A stretch of DNA of 64,000 nucleotides from Cladorhizidae sp. MBARI D1340-BT2 (GCA_028752905.1 JAQNBH010000011.1:25748333-25812332); one strand, 5' to 3'; positions 1 through 11,008 are shown, counted from the first letter of the stretch. The notes: generated by a model not told the origin, from the letters alone. Numbers and translations: made by a program.

Positions 1-1554
1 AAAAAGAATTGGCCAATAGGGACGTTTTTGCGTGTTTTGAGAAAAAACTGTCTGAATTCGCTCATTCTTGTCCAAATTGGCATTATAAAACTGTTTCTAC
101 TCTTTTAACCGACTTTTGTGAGAAATCTTCCGTTTTTCACCTCGACAATTGGGATATTTTATTGCATTTTTAAGGAAAACAGTCTGAAATCGCTCAATCT
201 TGTCACATTATCAACATTATGGAACTCTTTCTACTCTTTAAATGACAGTAAATGTGTTTTGGTGAGAGTAATCTTCCGTTTTGACTGAAAAAAGCTCTGA
301 TTTGCTCCAATTGGGACGTTTTTGAGCATTTTGAGGAAAAACTGTCTCGAATCGCTCATTCTTGTCAAAATGGGCAATTAGTTTCCATTTCAACATTATA
401 GGACTGTTCCTACTCTTAAAATGATAAATGTCCTCTATTTTGCTCCTATTGGGATGTTTTTGAGCATTTTGAGAAAAAAATGTCTCAATCTTTTCAAAAT
501 GGGCAAACTAGCTTCCTTTTCAACATTATGGGACTGTTCCTACTCTTTAAACTACAGAAAACGTCTTTTGGTGAGAAATCTCCCCTTTTTAACCGTATTT
601 TGCTCCAATTGGTACGTTTTTTAGAACTGTCTGAGGTCGCTCAAAATGGCTATTTAGCTTCCTCCACAACTTTATTGAACTCTACTCTTTAAATGACAGG
701 AAACGTCTTTTAGTGAGAAATCTCCACTTTTTAACCGAATGAAGCTCTTTTTTGCTACAATAGGTGAGAATTTTGAGAAAAAACTTATTCTTGTCAAAAT
801 GGACACTAGATTCCTTTTAAAAATTATGGACTGTTTCTACCTATTTAAATGATAGTAAATGTGTTTTGTTATAAATGTAAGACTGTTTTGCTCAATTGGA
901 ACGTTTTAGAGCGTTTTGAAGAAAAACCGTCTTAAATCCCTAAATCTCGTCAAAATGGAACTGTTTTACTCTTTAAATGACAGAAAACATATTTTGGTGA
1001 GAAATATCACCTTTATAACGGAAAGCAGCTCTATTTTGCTCCAATAGGAATGTATTTCGCTCATTCTTGTCAAAATGGGCACATTAGCTTCCTTTTCAAA
1101 ATTATAGAACTGATTCTACTCTTTAAACGTCTGGAAACGTCTTTTAGTGAGAAATCTTCCGTTTTTAACCTCCCAATTGGATGTTTTTGAGTGTTTTGAG
1201 GGAAAAATTTCTGAAATCGCAAATTAGCCATTATGGAACTGTTTCTACTCTTATAGTGTCAGAAAACGTCTTTTGGTAAGAAATCTCTCCCTTTCAACTG
1301 ATAGACGCTCTATTTTAATCGTTTTAAGGAAAAACTGTCTAAAAATGTGCACATATGTAACTTTTTAGCATTATGGAACTGTTTCTACTCTTTAAACGAC
1401 AGAAAAGGTCTTTTGGTGAGAAATCTGCCGTTTTAACCGAAAAAAGCTCCCAAAATTGGATGTTTTTGAGCATTTAGAGGGAAAATTGTCTCGAATCGCT
1501 CATTCTTGTCAAAATGAGCAATTAGCTTCCATTTCAACATGTTCCTACTCTTAA
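1..1554. repeat. Irregular ~180-bp AT-rich satellite, block 1
   Basis: The stretch is built from recurring blocks in a fixed order: ctgtttctactctttaaa, then cgtcttttggtgagaaatct, then ttttgctccaattgggacg, then gaggaaaaactgtctgaaat, then cttccttttcaacattatgg. A full-length unit is about 180 bp; many are shortened to 130-160 bp by internal deletions and copies differ by many substitutions, so the array is old. Short open frames occur but only echo the unit. The same satellite returns at 3442-5670 and 30895-34365. Confidence 0.9.
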
Positions 1555-1570
1555 CTCTTTAGGGCCGATA
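1555..1570 (+). repeat. Left terminal inverted repeat of piggyBac element
   Basis: ctctttagggccgata follows TTAA. It pairs with 3422-3437 at 15 of 16 positions. Confidence 0.88.
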
Positions 1571-1728
1571 GCGACTTTTCACGCGCACATTTTAATTGTC
1601 CATAACGACGATAGCGACTTTTGTCACGGAGAAACACTAATCACTTTAGCGCCGCTATATTTACATGGCCATTGCGTAATCTAATATTTTGCAGCTGTGT
1701 TTACTTGTAGCTGCTCTGCCCACAAGTG

Positions 1729-2515
1729 ATAATGGCAAAAAGATTTTCTCTAGAGTGTGTTGTAGACTTTTTTTCTGGTTATGACAACAGCAACATTGAA
1801 TACATAGCAGAAGGAAGTAATGATGACCTTGAAGTTATGGAAGACAATGGTAATGTTTTTTTAAATATTGTACCTCCTCCAGCAAGTGATCAAGTGATTC
1901 AGAACTTCACCCCAACATCAATGGTTTCTTTATGATTCAATGATTATATTTACAAAAATAAATATTTTCAGAGGAGTGAGCTTCACCTCCACCAGCTATA
2001 GGTCAGAATGATACTGGTACACAGCTCAGTCCAGGATTTACATTTGCTACAGGTGGGTGAAACAACAACAACAAACATTTAACATAACCATGTCAATACA
2101 TAACAATGTCAATACACTATAGATGTTCTTCAGCAGTGCTATACATGTACTTATAGCACCAACTATACAACCATCTCAGTCGTCAACCAACACACCTCAA
2201 CCACAACACATATCTCAACAAACCCTACCCTTGCCACCAAATCCACCACAACCACTCTCTCAGTCGACCAACCAGCCACTGCTCTCTTCTCAGAGGCCAA
2301 GTAGCTCTGTCACAGAACTATTACCACCAACACTTCCTCGACTAGACCACTTTCCTGCAAGAGGCAATATATCTAGGAGATGCATCTAGTGCCCCAAAAA
2401 ATGTGTGCCCTCCCGACAGAGCGTATGGGTATGCAATGCCTGTCCTCGGAAGCCACATCTATGCCTAAAAGAGGACTGCTACAAGCTGGCACACTATTTC
2501 TCACATTCAATAATA
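1729..2515 (+). pseudogene. piggyBac transposase relic: N-terminus plus Cys-rich C-terminus, no DDE domain
   Basis: The start is ATG at 1729 (MAKRFSLE), an opening much like that of the copy at 25638 (MAKRECLSLEE). It is followed by the acidic stretch typical of piggyBac N-termini. A small exon at about 1975-2051 (PPPAIGQNDTG) ends at a gtgggt donor; a Pro/Ser/Gln-rich linker runs 2160-2340. The frame then passes straight into RLDHFP and a zinc-binding-type cysteine array at 2380-2495: RRC, CPKKC, CNAC, CLKEDC and a following His, like the piggyBac C-terminal Cys-rich domain that binds element ends. A TAG at 2387-2389 falls inside the first CxxC. The roughly 350-residue catalytic region expected between linker and Cys-rich part is absent. 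Seen: motifs and stop. Inferred: an internal deletion derivative that no longer makes transposase. Confidence 0.75.
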
Positions 2516-2684
2516 GCTAGCTATATATATGATTATGTTTCATGCTCAACTTACTTCTACCTAGCAAAACAATATATTATTGACATTCAATATCTCAGCA
2601 ACCCTGAAAATATTGGTAACATCATGTCCTTTCCTTTGAATGTGATCAGAGTACTGACAACAAAAATACTGATCGGAGGTAAGC

Positions 2685-3380
2685 TTCACGCTTACTTTTT
2701 TGGAACTATTTGCGTCATGAAACTACGTAGCATGGCATCCCATGATGCCATGCTACTATAGTAAGAAGCTCTATAGTAAGAAGATCTCGAAGCCGACAGA
2801 CATCGCTAAAAGCAAAACAAACAGTGTGCTTTCTTTAGAATTAGCCAGGTAAACTAGCTACACGCTAACCTAGTTGAGCCCAGAAGCGAAGAAGCTGTTC
2901 CATGACTTCAAGGGCCATGTAAGCTATCAACACGCTAACCTGGTTGAGTCCTGAAGCGAAGAAGCTGTCCCATGACTTCAAGTGCCCACGGTGTTTTTCT
3001 CTCACGCGACTAAAACTAATTACTACTAATTATATACTCAATCAATTATCTAGCTTACCTTTTTGAAACTATTTACGTGGATGAAACTACTACCATGGCA
3101 TAATGGCAGCTCTAGCTCTATAGTAAAAAGATTTCGAAGCCAACAGACCGCAGAGATCGCTAAAAGCAAAACAAACTTAGTGTGCTTTGTTTAGAAGTAG
3201 CCAGGTAAGCTAGCAACACGCTAACCTAGTTGAGCCCTGAAGCGAAGAAGCTGTCCCATGACTTCAAGGGCCATGTAAGCTATCAACACGCTAACCTGAT
3301 TGAGTCCTGAAGCGAAGAAGCTGTCCCATGAACTTCAAGAGCCCAAGGTGTTTTTCTCTCGGGCTAATAAAACGAATTAC
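2685..3380. repeat. Tandem duplication (~355 bp x2) in the 3' half of the piggyBac element
   Basis: The sequence from about 2685 (agcttcacgcttac) recurs from about 3048. Each copy contains two further ~70-bp direct repeats starting cacgctaacct and ending at catgacttcaag (near 2861, 2931, 3218 and 3287). Copies differ at scattered sites. Such subterminal repeats may be transposase-binding or simple replication products; nothing here tells which. Confidence 0.8.
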
Positions 3381-3421
3381 TCAATTAATTCCGGCAGACG
3401 CTTGCGCGGCGTTATTTCAAT

Positions 3422-3437
3422 TATCGGCCCTAAAGCG
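3422..3437 (-). repeat. Right terminal inverted repeat of piggyBac element
   Basis: tatcggccctaaagcg, inverse of 1555-1570 with one mismatch, directly followed by TTAA. Confidence 0.88.
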
Positions 3438-3441
3438 TTAA

Positions 3442-5670
3442 AATGATAAATGTCCTCTATTTTGGGATGTTTTTGAGTATTTTGAGAAAAAACTGTCTCA
3501 ATCTTTTCAAAAATGGGAAAACTAGCTTCCTTTTCAACATTATGGAACTGTTTCTACACTTTAAACTAGAGAAAACGTCTTTTGGTGAATCTCCCCTTTT
3601 TAACCGTATTTTGCTCCAATTGGTACGTTTTTGAGCATTTTGAGGAAAAACTGTCTGAAGTCGCTCAAAATGGCTATTTAGCTTCCTTTTCAACGTTATT
3701 GAATTATTTGTACTATTTAAATGACAGGAAACGTCTTTTGGTGACAAATCTACACTTTTTAATTGAAAGAAGCTTACAATAGTGACGTTTTTTTATAGTA
3801 TTTTGAATAATGGCAAATTAGCCAACATTATGGAACTGTACTCTTAAAATGTCAGAAAACATATTTTTGGTACCTCTATTTACTGCATTTGGGACGTTTT
3901 TTTAGCGTTTTAAAGAAAAACAGTCTGAAATCACTAATTTTTGCAATTAGCTTCCATTTGAACATTAGGGAACTGTTTCTATTTTTTAAATGAAAGAAAA
4001 TGTCTTTTGGAAAGAAATCTCTCCTTTTTAATCGAAAGAAGCTCTATTTGTCTCAATTGGGACTTTTTTTGAGCGTTTTGAGGAAAAACTCTCATTCTTG
4101 TCAAAATGGGCACAGCTTTCTTTTCAGCAATATTGAACTGTTTCTACTTTTTAAACGACAGTAAATGTCTTTTGGTGAGAAATCTCACCAAAAGCTCACA
4201 ATTAGGATGTTTATTGCTTTTTGAGGAAAAACGGTCTGAAATCGCTCAATCTTGCCAAAATGGCAAATAAGCTTCCCTTTCAACATTATGGAACTGTTTC
4301 TACTCTTGAAATGACAGAAAATGTCTTTTTAACCCAAAGAAGCTCTATTTTACTCAATTTGGGATGTTTTTGAGCTTTTGGAGGAAAAAACTCTGAAATC
4401 GCTCATTCTTGTCCAAATGGACACATTATCTTCCATTTCAACATTATAGAACTGATTCTACTCTTTAAACGACAGTAAACGTCTTTTGGTGAGAAATCTT
4501 CCGATTTTAACTCTATTTTGACCCAATTGGGAGCGTTTTGAGGAAAAACTGTCTGAAATCGCTCAAAATGGGAAATTAGTTTCCTTTTCAACATTATGGA
4601 ACTATTTCTACTCATCTTGTCAGAAAACGTCTTTTGATAAGAAATCTTCAATTTTTAACTGAAACAAGTCTACTTTAAACGACAGAAAAAGTCAAATTTC
4701 AGATTTTTAACCGAAATAGGCTCTCCAATAGGAGGATTTTGAGTAAAAACTGTCTTAAATCGCTCAAACTTTTCAAAATGGACAAATTAGTTCCCTTTTC
4801 AACATTTATGAACTGTTTCTACGCCTTAAATGACAAAAAACATATTTTGGTTTCTGCCCTTTTTAACCGAAAGATCTATTTTGCCTCTTTTTTTATGAAT
4901 TTTGTGAAAAAACTATGAAATCACTCAATTTAGCTTACTTTTCAACATTATGGAACTGTTTCTACTCTTTAAATGACAGAAAACGACTTTTGGTGAGAAA
5001 TATCATCTTTTTAACTGAAAGCAGCTCTATTTGGAGGGTTTTGAGGAATAACTGTTTCATTATTGTCAAAATGGGCACATTAGCTTCCTCTTCAACATTA
5101 TAGAACTGTTTCTACTCTTTAAACGACAGGAAAGGTCTTTTGGTGAGAAATCTTCCGATTTTAACCAGAAAGAAGCTCCATTTTGTTCCAATTGGGAGCG
5201 TTTGAGGAAAAACTGTTTAAAATCGCTCAAAATAGCAAATTAGCTTCCTTTTCAACATCATGGAACTGTTTTTACTCTTAAAATGTCAGAAAACGTATTT
5301 TTGTGACAAATCTATCAATAGAAGCTCTATTTTACTCCATTTGGGAAGTGTCTGAAATCACTCATTCTTGTATAAATGGGCAATTAGCTTCCATTTGAAC
5401 ATTAAATGATAAAATGTCTTTTGGTGAGAAATCTCCCCTTTATAACCGAAAGCTCTATTTGTCTCCAATTGGGATTCTTTTGAGCGTTTTGAGGAAAAAC
5501 TGTCTCATTCTTGTCAAAATGGCTTCCTTTTCAACAGGAACTGTTTCTACTCTTTAAACGACAGTAAATGTCTTTTGGTGAGAAATTTTCTCCATTAAAA
5601 ACTGTCTGAAATCGCTCAATCTTGTCAAAATGGCAAATAAGCTTCCCTTTCAATATTATGGAACTGTTTG
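3442..5670. repeat. ~180-bp AT-rich satellite, block 2
   Basis: Continuation of the satellite of 1-1554 in the same orientation beyond the piggyBac insertion, with the same ordered blocks and about the same divergence between copies. It ends where a (TTA)n microsatellite begins. Open frames on either strand are by-products. Confidence 0.9.
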
Positions 5671-5687
5671 CGATACTGAAGCATGAC

Positions 5688-5823
<136 letters not shown>

Positions 5824-6056
5824 ATTAAAAAAAAATTATTGCAATAACTATTTAATAATCAATTGATAGTTATACAATTAAATTATATAAGTTGAAGTAA
5901 TGATATTAGTTGAAGAAGTCAGTAGCGGTTAACATATCAGCCGATCCCAACACTGAGGCCGCATTACCACGTTGTACAGCAACAGAGAGCCTTTGTATGT
6001 GAGGAAGGTGGTACAACTCTCCTGACCCATAATCCTGGCTAGTCGGCGGCCAATAT
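5824..6056. other. Unique spacer between microsatellites
   Basis: Mixed-complexity sequence of about 230 bp (for example around 5940-6050) with no open frame of note and no recognised domain. Nothing further can be said. Confidence 0.5.
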
Positions 6057-6084
6057 CTTTTATTATTATTATTATTATTATTAA

Positions 6085-6160
<76 letters not shown>
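6057..6160. repeat. (TTA)n microsatellite
   Basis: About 34 triplets with one interruption near 6083. It is the inverse complement of the array at 6216-6382. Confidence 0.97.
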
Positions 6161-6163
<3 letters not shown>

Positions 6164-6215
6164 TTTTTTTTTTTAATTTAAAACAATAAAAATCATACAT
6201 AAATAAATAAATAAG

Positions 6216-6385
<170 letters not shown>

Positions 6386-6474
6386 TTAAATTAATCATGC
6401 ATATAGATAGAGAATACCATTTAATTTAAGAAATAATGATCATCAGGTACTGAGCTGGATCCAAGCACTGCAGC

Positions 6475-6760
<286 letters not shown>

Positions 6761-7020
6761 TGTTTAATTTACTTGTTTATTATACAATTTTTTTGGATTG
6801 TCCATTTTTTTGGTACATGTTTTATTATTGATATTTTACAACTGGTGCATGTGCTAGGTACGTGTACTGGCACATGGTGGATAGCTAGCTATATAACATG
6901 CTAACGTGAGCCTTAGCATTCCATTATTCCTTATCAAGACTAGTGCATCTAGTCGAAACGTCGAGAAATTTGAAGTTGATTATTGAGAAGTTGATTTTAA
7001 GAGCTCATATGTAAGGTAAC
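6761..7020. other. Spacer, no gene seen
   Basis: AT-rich tail of the microsatellite, then about 120 bp of mixed sequence leading into piggyBac-like coding sequence. No element end could be identified here. Confidence 0.5.
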
Positions 7021-7808
7021 CAAGGTAACTGGCCTGTCAAACTTGAAGTCATGGATCTGGCATAACCGTTCGACCGCTGTTCCGTTAGATGATGAATTAA
7101 GCCTCTTAGACGGCAAGAACTGTGATACAGATAATGAAAGTGATGCAGAAGACTAGCCAGTGCAGGCCAAACAGGCCAAACGTAATCCACGTGTTCATGG
7201 TGGTGTGATTCGTGGCCACTTCATGCAGGTTCGTGGTGGCCTAGGCGGTGGCAGAGGGGGGCCTGTAAGAGGTCAGAGGGGCCGGCCTCGTACTAGAGGA
7301 CAGGGGCGCAGGCCTGTAAGGGCTCAGAAACCCAGGATAAATTGGGACATTGGCCCGAATGACAGTTATGAGCCAAAGCAAATTCCATTCGTTGGTGGCG
7401 AGCAACTCAAAGTTAGGCTTGGTGCCAATGCAACTATTAGATGAATTCTTCGCCCAGTACTCACTAACAATATCTTTAGGCATATTGTAGAGGAGACCAA
7501 CCGATATGCTCAGCAGTTCATCGAGGCAAGTTGTGAAAATCTGAAGGATTTCTCCAGGGTTCATGACTGGGTGGACACTACCGTTGATGAAATGAAGACA
7601 TTCTTCGGTTTACTTGGACTGATGGATGTTATTCACAAGCCAAGGCTGGACATGTGTTGGTCCACGGATGATCTGATAGAAATCCCTATATTCGGGCAAA
7701 ATTTAAAATGAGAAGGGATAGGTTCTTTCTCCTCCTGAAATTCCTACATTTTGCAAATAATGAGGACCCCACCCATGACCCCAGAGATCCCGATAGGGAC
7801 AGGCTGTA
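7021..7808 (+). pseudogene. piggyBac transposase relic (N-terminus and start of DDE domain)
   Basis: The translation shows an acidic start, then an Arg/Gly-rich stretch (GGLGGGRGGPVRGQRG, 7227-7282), then INWDIGPNDSYEP and FVGGEQL. In a second frame come ETNRYAQQFIEAS, RVHDWVDTTVDEMKTFFGLL and finally RRDRFFLLLKFLHFANNEDP. These are the characteristic first blocks of the piggyBac DDE domain (DDE_Tnp_1_7), including RF..LLKFLHF. The relic has at least one stop and two frame changes (near 7443 and 7700). Homology stops at about 7807, where sequence of a retroelement begins; the paralogue at 51487-52727 (minus strand) continues past this point, so the break is a real truncation. The catalytic aspartates are not present in this copy. 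Confidence 0.85.
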
Positions 7809-8508
7809 TGCGAGTGCAGATGAGGTAGTAGATGAGGTGGAAGAAGACTCTTCGGTCTTGGTTGAGGAAGTTGTCCTTAATGGGTTAGAGGGAGCTCAAT
7901 CTAGTGACCAGCCAATTCCGGTGCTTAGCAAAAGCGAGGAAGAAGTTAGGAAGCTAGTTGCTCAGCATGTGGAAGATGGTAGCCTGTCGGAGATGAGGAG
8001 TAAAGCTGAAAAGCAGGAAGATGATTATTGTAGGGAGAACGGAGTACTAGTGCATGTCAAGTTGGTAGATCCTCAAAAGGAGTTGTCCAGAATTGTCGTG
8101 CCATCTTGTAGAAGGAAAGAGGTGTTGGACATTGGGCACAGAGGGTTAGTTGGTGGATTTTGCACACAATAAGATGCTTGCCATCCTATCTCACCACTTC
8201 ACATGGCCTGGTATTAGGAAAGACATTAGGGCATACTGTAGTGCCTGCCCAGAATGTGAAAAGGCAGGGAGGCAGCTACAACTTAGAGTACCTATGGTAG
8301 TTACACCAACCATATCAGACAGAACCTTACCAAAGGATGGCCTGGGATCTGGTAGAAAAAACCAAAGAAGGTCACAGGTATATCCTGACCATTGTGTCTT
8401 GGGACTAGGGTTAGGGCTTGGACAATGACTATTCCTTTGAAATGGGTAGATGCTAAATCAGTAGCAGAGGGGTTAATGGGAGTAATCAGTCACTTCTGGG
8501 AAAGGTTA
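7809..8508 (+). pseudogene. Ty3/gypsy-like integrase, zinc-binding domain and first part of core
   Basis: An acidic linker leads into GHRG...FAHNKM, HHFTWPGIRKDI and YCSACPECEKAG, the HHCC zinc-binding module of retroviral-type integrases (8130-8265). The core follows with WDLVEKTKEGHRYILTIV (first catalytic Asp, about 8340-8395) and WTMTIPLKWVDAKSVAEGL (8417-8475). A short deletion at about 8157 breaks the frame within the HHCC motif, and more frame changes and stops lie at 8330-8415. The segment around the second catalytic Asp appears to be missing just before the insertion at 8513. It is a relic with no intact frame. Confidence 0.85.
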
Positions 8509-8512
8509 TTAA

Positions 8513-8529
8513 GGCCAGCGTTGCCCATT
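8513..8529 (+). repeat. Left TIR of MITE
   Basis: ggccagcgttgcccatt, identical to the inverse complement of 9361-9377. Confidence 0.92.
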
Positions 8530-9360
8530 TTATCATAGTTTATGTAAACGTCCATAACTTTGTTGTCCTTCTTCCCCTACATTTTATTTTGGTATCAGAA
8601 TACAGCTCTCTGCAAGAGCTTTCTAATAATGTGCTTTATTAAGAAGTTTCAGTAAAGTATAGAGGTTTGGAAAAATTCTGACTAGAGTCACAATAAAATG
8701 TCCCTCTCCTAAGATATGCCCTATACACACTTACCTTTTATGGATATAGTAGAACAACCACTAAAGCTTGATTCCAGCGAAATTTTTTAACCTCAACACT
8801 AACGGAGTTTTCATGACAAGGTCAACAATAATATGGGCATATCAGGGTATATACACATGACTTTATAATTGGACTAGCACTTAAAAATTTAAAACCTCCA
8901 CTCTACAATCGTAGAGCAAAGATAGAGCTACAATATGCTATATAATGAAGCAGGTATACATAAATTTTTCCTTGAGATATCTGTCTTTACCTTCAAAAAA
9001 CATGTTTCTGAGAAATTGCTATTGAAGTTGGGCTACTACTATATTGGGCCACCACCAGACTACTGCTCACATGTCACACATGTGCAGTACTTCAATTTTT
9101 CGTATATTTATGCTCAATTAGAATGCAATGATTCTACGTGCAATGAGCTGCATTCTAGTACTTGAATAAAGTATCCAGGGTAAGTGGTAGTAGATATGAG
9201 CGATCAAACTTTACTGAAGCTGAACTAACCTTCTTCAATTTTCAAGGTGAATGTAATGGATAAAATTCACCATAACTAGAGACTTGTACATCCAAATTTG
9301 AAAGACAGATTGTACAGATGTTTAGAAGGGATATAAGCCCCCCAAAAATATTGTCAAAAT

Positions 9361-9377
9361 AATGGGCAACGCTGGCC
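9361..9377 (-). repeat. Right TIR of MITE
   Basis: aatgggcaacgctggcc followed by ttaa. Confidence 0.92.
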
Positions 9378-9381
9378 TTAA

Positions 9382-9985
9382 GAAGTTATGTAGGCTCTTG
9401 AATATTAAACAGATAAAGATCACAGCCTACCACCCCCAGACCAACGGGATACTAGAACGGTGGCATGGTTGTTTGAAGAGTATGATTCGTAAGATCCAGA
9501 GCAAAGACCAAGAATGGCCTAAAGTATTGCTTGTTAGCATACAGAGCTACCCTCCACACAGCCACAGGGTTTTCACCTTACGAATTAGTTCATGGTAAGA
9601 GCATGTGAGGTCCCCTTTAGGCAGTTAAAGTGGGATGGATAAGTGGAGATATAAGCTTTACCAGCACGGTTGAGTGGGTACAGGTATTGAGGGAGACCCT
9701 AGTAGCTCTACACGAAGTAGCTCATGCCAATCAGGCTATTGCAAAAGAAAAATCCAAGACAGCATATGATGCTAGATCCAAGGCCTGTAGCTTTGAGCCA
9801 GGGGATCTTGTGTTATGCCACACCCCTGGGCTCATGGGAAAATTGCATTCAATCTGGGATGGCCCATATGTAGTGAGTGCTAAACTATCTAACTGCAACT
9901 ATACACTATTGCATTCCAAGGCAAAAGATCTAGACATGTCACTGTGCATATCAATAGGTTAAAAGCTTGGAAGACCCCAACTGCC
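9382..9985 (+). pseudogene. Ty3/gypsy-like integrase, end of core and C-terminal domain
   Basis: Directly after the MITE come KKLCRLLNIKQIKITAYHPQ, then TNGILERWHG (third catalytic residue, Glu of the ER pair), then the C-terminal part with SKTAYDARSKA, FEPGDLVLCHTPGLMGKL and WDGPYVV. The last is the GPY/F-type module found at the C-terminus of many Ty3/gypsy integrases. Frameshifts at about 9540-9660 separate core and C-terminal segments. The sequence then runs on without a gap into a reverse transcriptase region, which is the order integrase then RT. Confidence 0.87.
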
Positions 9986-10545
9986 AACTTGTTTCGTGTT
10001 GTATATAGTGGCAGATGAGTCTGAAGTCAATCCTGAACCTATTGGGAAGGTTAGCATGAGTGGTACTCACTTAACTGAGGAACAGCACCTCAGGTTAGAC
10101 CTGCGGCTTGCCTAATTCAGTGATCGAGTTATAGGTGTTGCAAAATTTGAAGAGAATGAATTAATGTCAAAGAAGATTATCCTTTGAGAACTCACCCTTA
10201 TCGTATTGCTCCAGGCATGGTTGATGATTTGAAGGGAGAGATTGATGATCTCCTTAGGAAAGGCATTATTGTTCCATCAAAGATCCCATGGTCATCAACA
10301 ATGGTGCCTCTCAGAAAAAAGAGTACTGGACAGGTGAGGCTTTGCATCGACTATAGAAGGCTAAACAAGATTACTATTTCGGATCCCTATCAAATGCCAT
10401 GTATTGAGGACTTACTAAATCAGGTCTCAGCTGGTTATCGAAACTGGACCTTAACAAAGGCTTCTATCAGGTTCCCTTGAGTAGAAAAAGCCAGGACAAA
10501 ACAGCATTTTGCACACCGTGGGGCAAGTATGCCTTCATGCATATG
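9986..10545 (+). pseudogene. Ty3/gypsy-like reverse transcriptase, N-terminal half
   Basis: After a short linker with EEQHLRLDLRLA (the usual lead-in to a gypsy RT) come THPYRIAPGMVDDLKGEIDD, LLRKGIIVPSKIPWSSTMVP, RLCIDYRRLNKIT and DPYQMPCIEDLL. In a shifted frame follow KLDLNKGFYQVPL (first catalytic Asp of RT) and TAFCTPWGKYAFMHMPF. The protein then stops matching: the block with the YxDD motif, the RNase H domain and the protease are not found. Start of similarity is about 10030. Frame breaks lie at 10110-10190 and 10440. A non-functional fragment. Confidence 0.87.
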
Positions 10546-11008
10546 CCATTTATAACTAGTAAAACTGTCCTAGGAATATACTATTCCCTAATTAATGTCA
10601 CCGCCATACTATGCCTGTGCCTCCCGTGTTTGGGGGGAACAATATACACTAAGGGGGGAGACAATTAGAGAGGTTTACTATAACATCAGTGAAAAAAGTT
10701 AAAGCTGCACATATGTATAGTATATAATTTATCCCACAAAATTCAATAATTTACAATCCCTATTGACCAAAAAATCATATATGTTAATGTCCTTTTCTTT
10801 GATATTTTTTTACCAGAAAAGCTACAGTTCCAACTGTAGACAACCAAAACAATCAATCACTCCTACTCCAATGATTGTGATGATCTGGAGAGAAGAGGAA
10901 ATAAAGGGGGAAATGATTATGTTAGAATGTGTATAGACTTAATACATGCATATATTATTTTAATATTATATTATTGTTAGCTAGTAATCCCTTCATTATC
11001 ATAATTAT
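10546..11008 (+). other. Possible 3' end of the retroelement with purine-rich tracts
   Basis: No coding sequence. Two purine-rich tracts, aaggggggaga at about 10650 and aaataaagggggaaa at about 10900, resemble the polypurine tract next to a 3' LTR; the second is followed by tgttagaatgtg, a possible LTR start. No matching 5' LTR was found, so the boundary is unproven. Confidence 0.3.

Larger units (their letters stand above)
1555..3437 (+). mobile_element. piggyBac-type element with TTAA duplication, internally deleted
   Basis: The element is 1883 bp. TTAA lies directly outside both ends (1551-1554 and 3438-3441), and the satellite on the two sides joins into a normal unit if one TTAA and the element are removed; the same uninterrupted satellite sequence is seen near 412-430. 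The ends are inverted repeats of 16 bp with one mismatch, reading c(t/g)ctttagggccgata inward. TTAA target duplication is the hallmark of piggyBac. The interior keeps the N-terminus and C-terminal Cys-rich part of a piggyBac transposase but not the DDE core, so it is non-autonomous. Its 3' half is a tandem duplication. Confidence 0.9.
8513..9377. mobile_element. MITE-like element with 17-bp perfect TIRs and TTAA duplication
   Basis: The 865-bp insert begins ggccagcgttgcccatt and ends with the exact inverse complement. TTAA stands outside both ends (8509-8512 and 9378-9381). Integrase coding resumes directly after the right TTAA, and removing the insert plus one TTAA leaves a continuous integrase-like frame, so the empty site is predicted exactly. 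No transposase is encoded; the 76-codon frame at 8935 has no recognisable features. The TTAA duplication suggests mobilisation by a piggyBac-type enzyme, although the terminal sequence differs from the element at 1555. Kolobok-type elements also use TTAA. Confidence 0.9.

Noticed and set aside
421..692. Overlapping frames of 67-70 codons in the ~180-bp satellite
   Set aside because: The same frames recur in other satellite units and break at random; they follow from the repeat.
8935..9165. 76-codon frame within the MITE
   Set aside because: No recognised motif and not expected in a MITE of this size.
10546..11008. A defined 3' LTR
   Set aside because: Purine tracts and a TG start can be seen, but no second LTR copy or CA end was found, so boundaries would be guesses.
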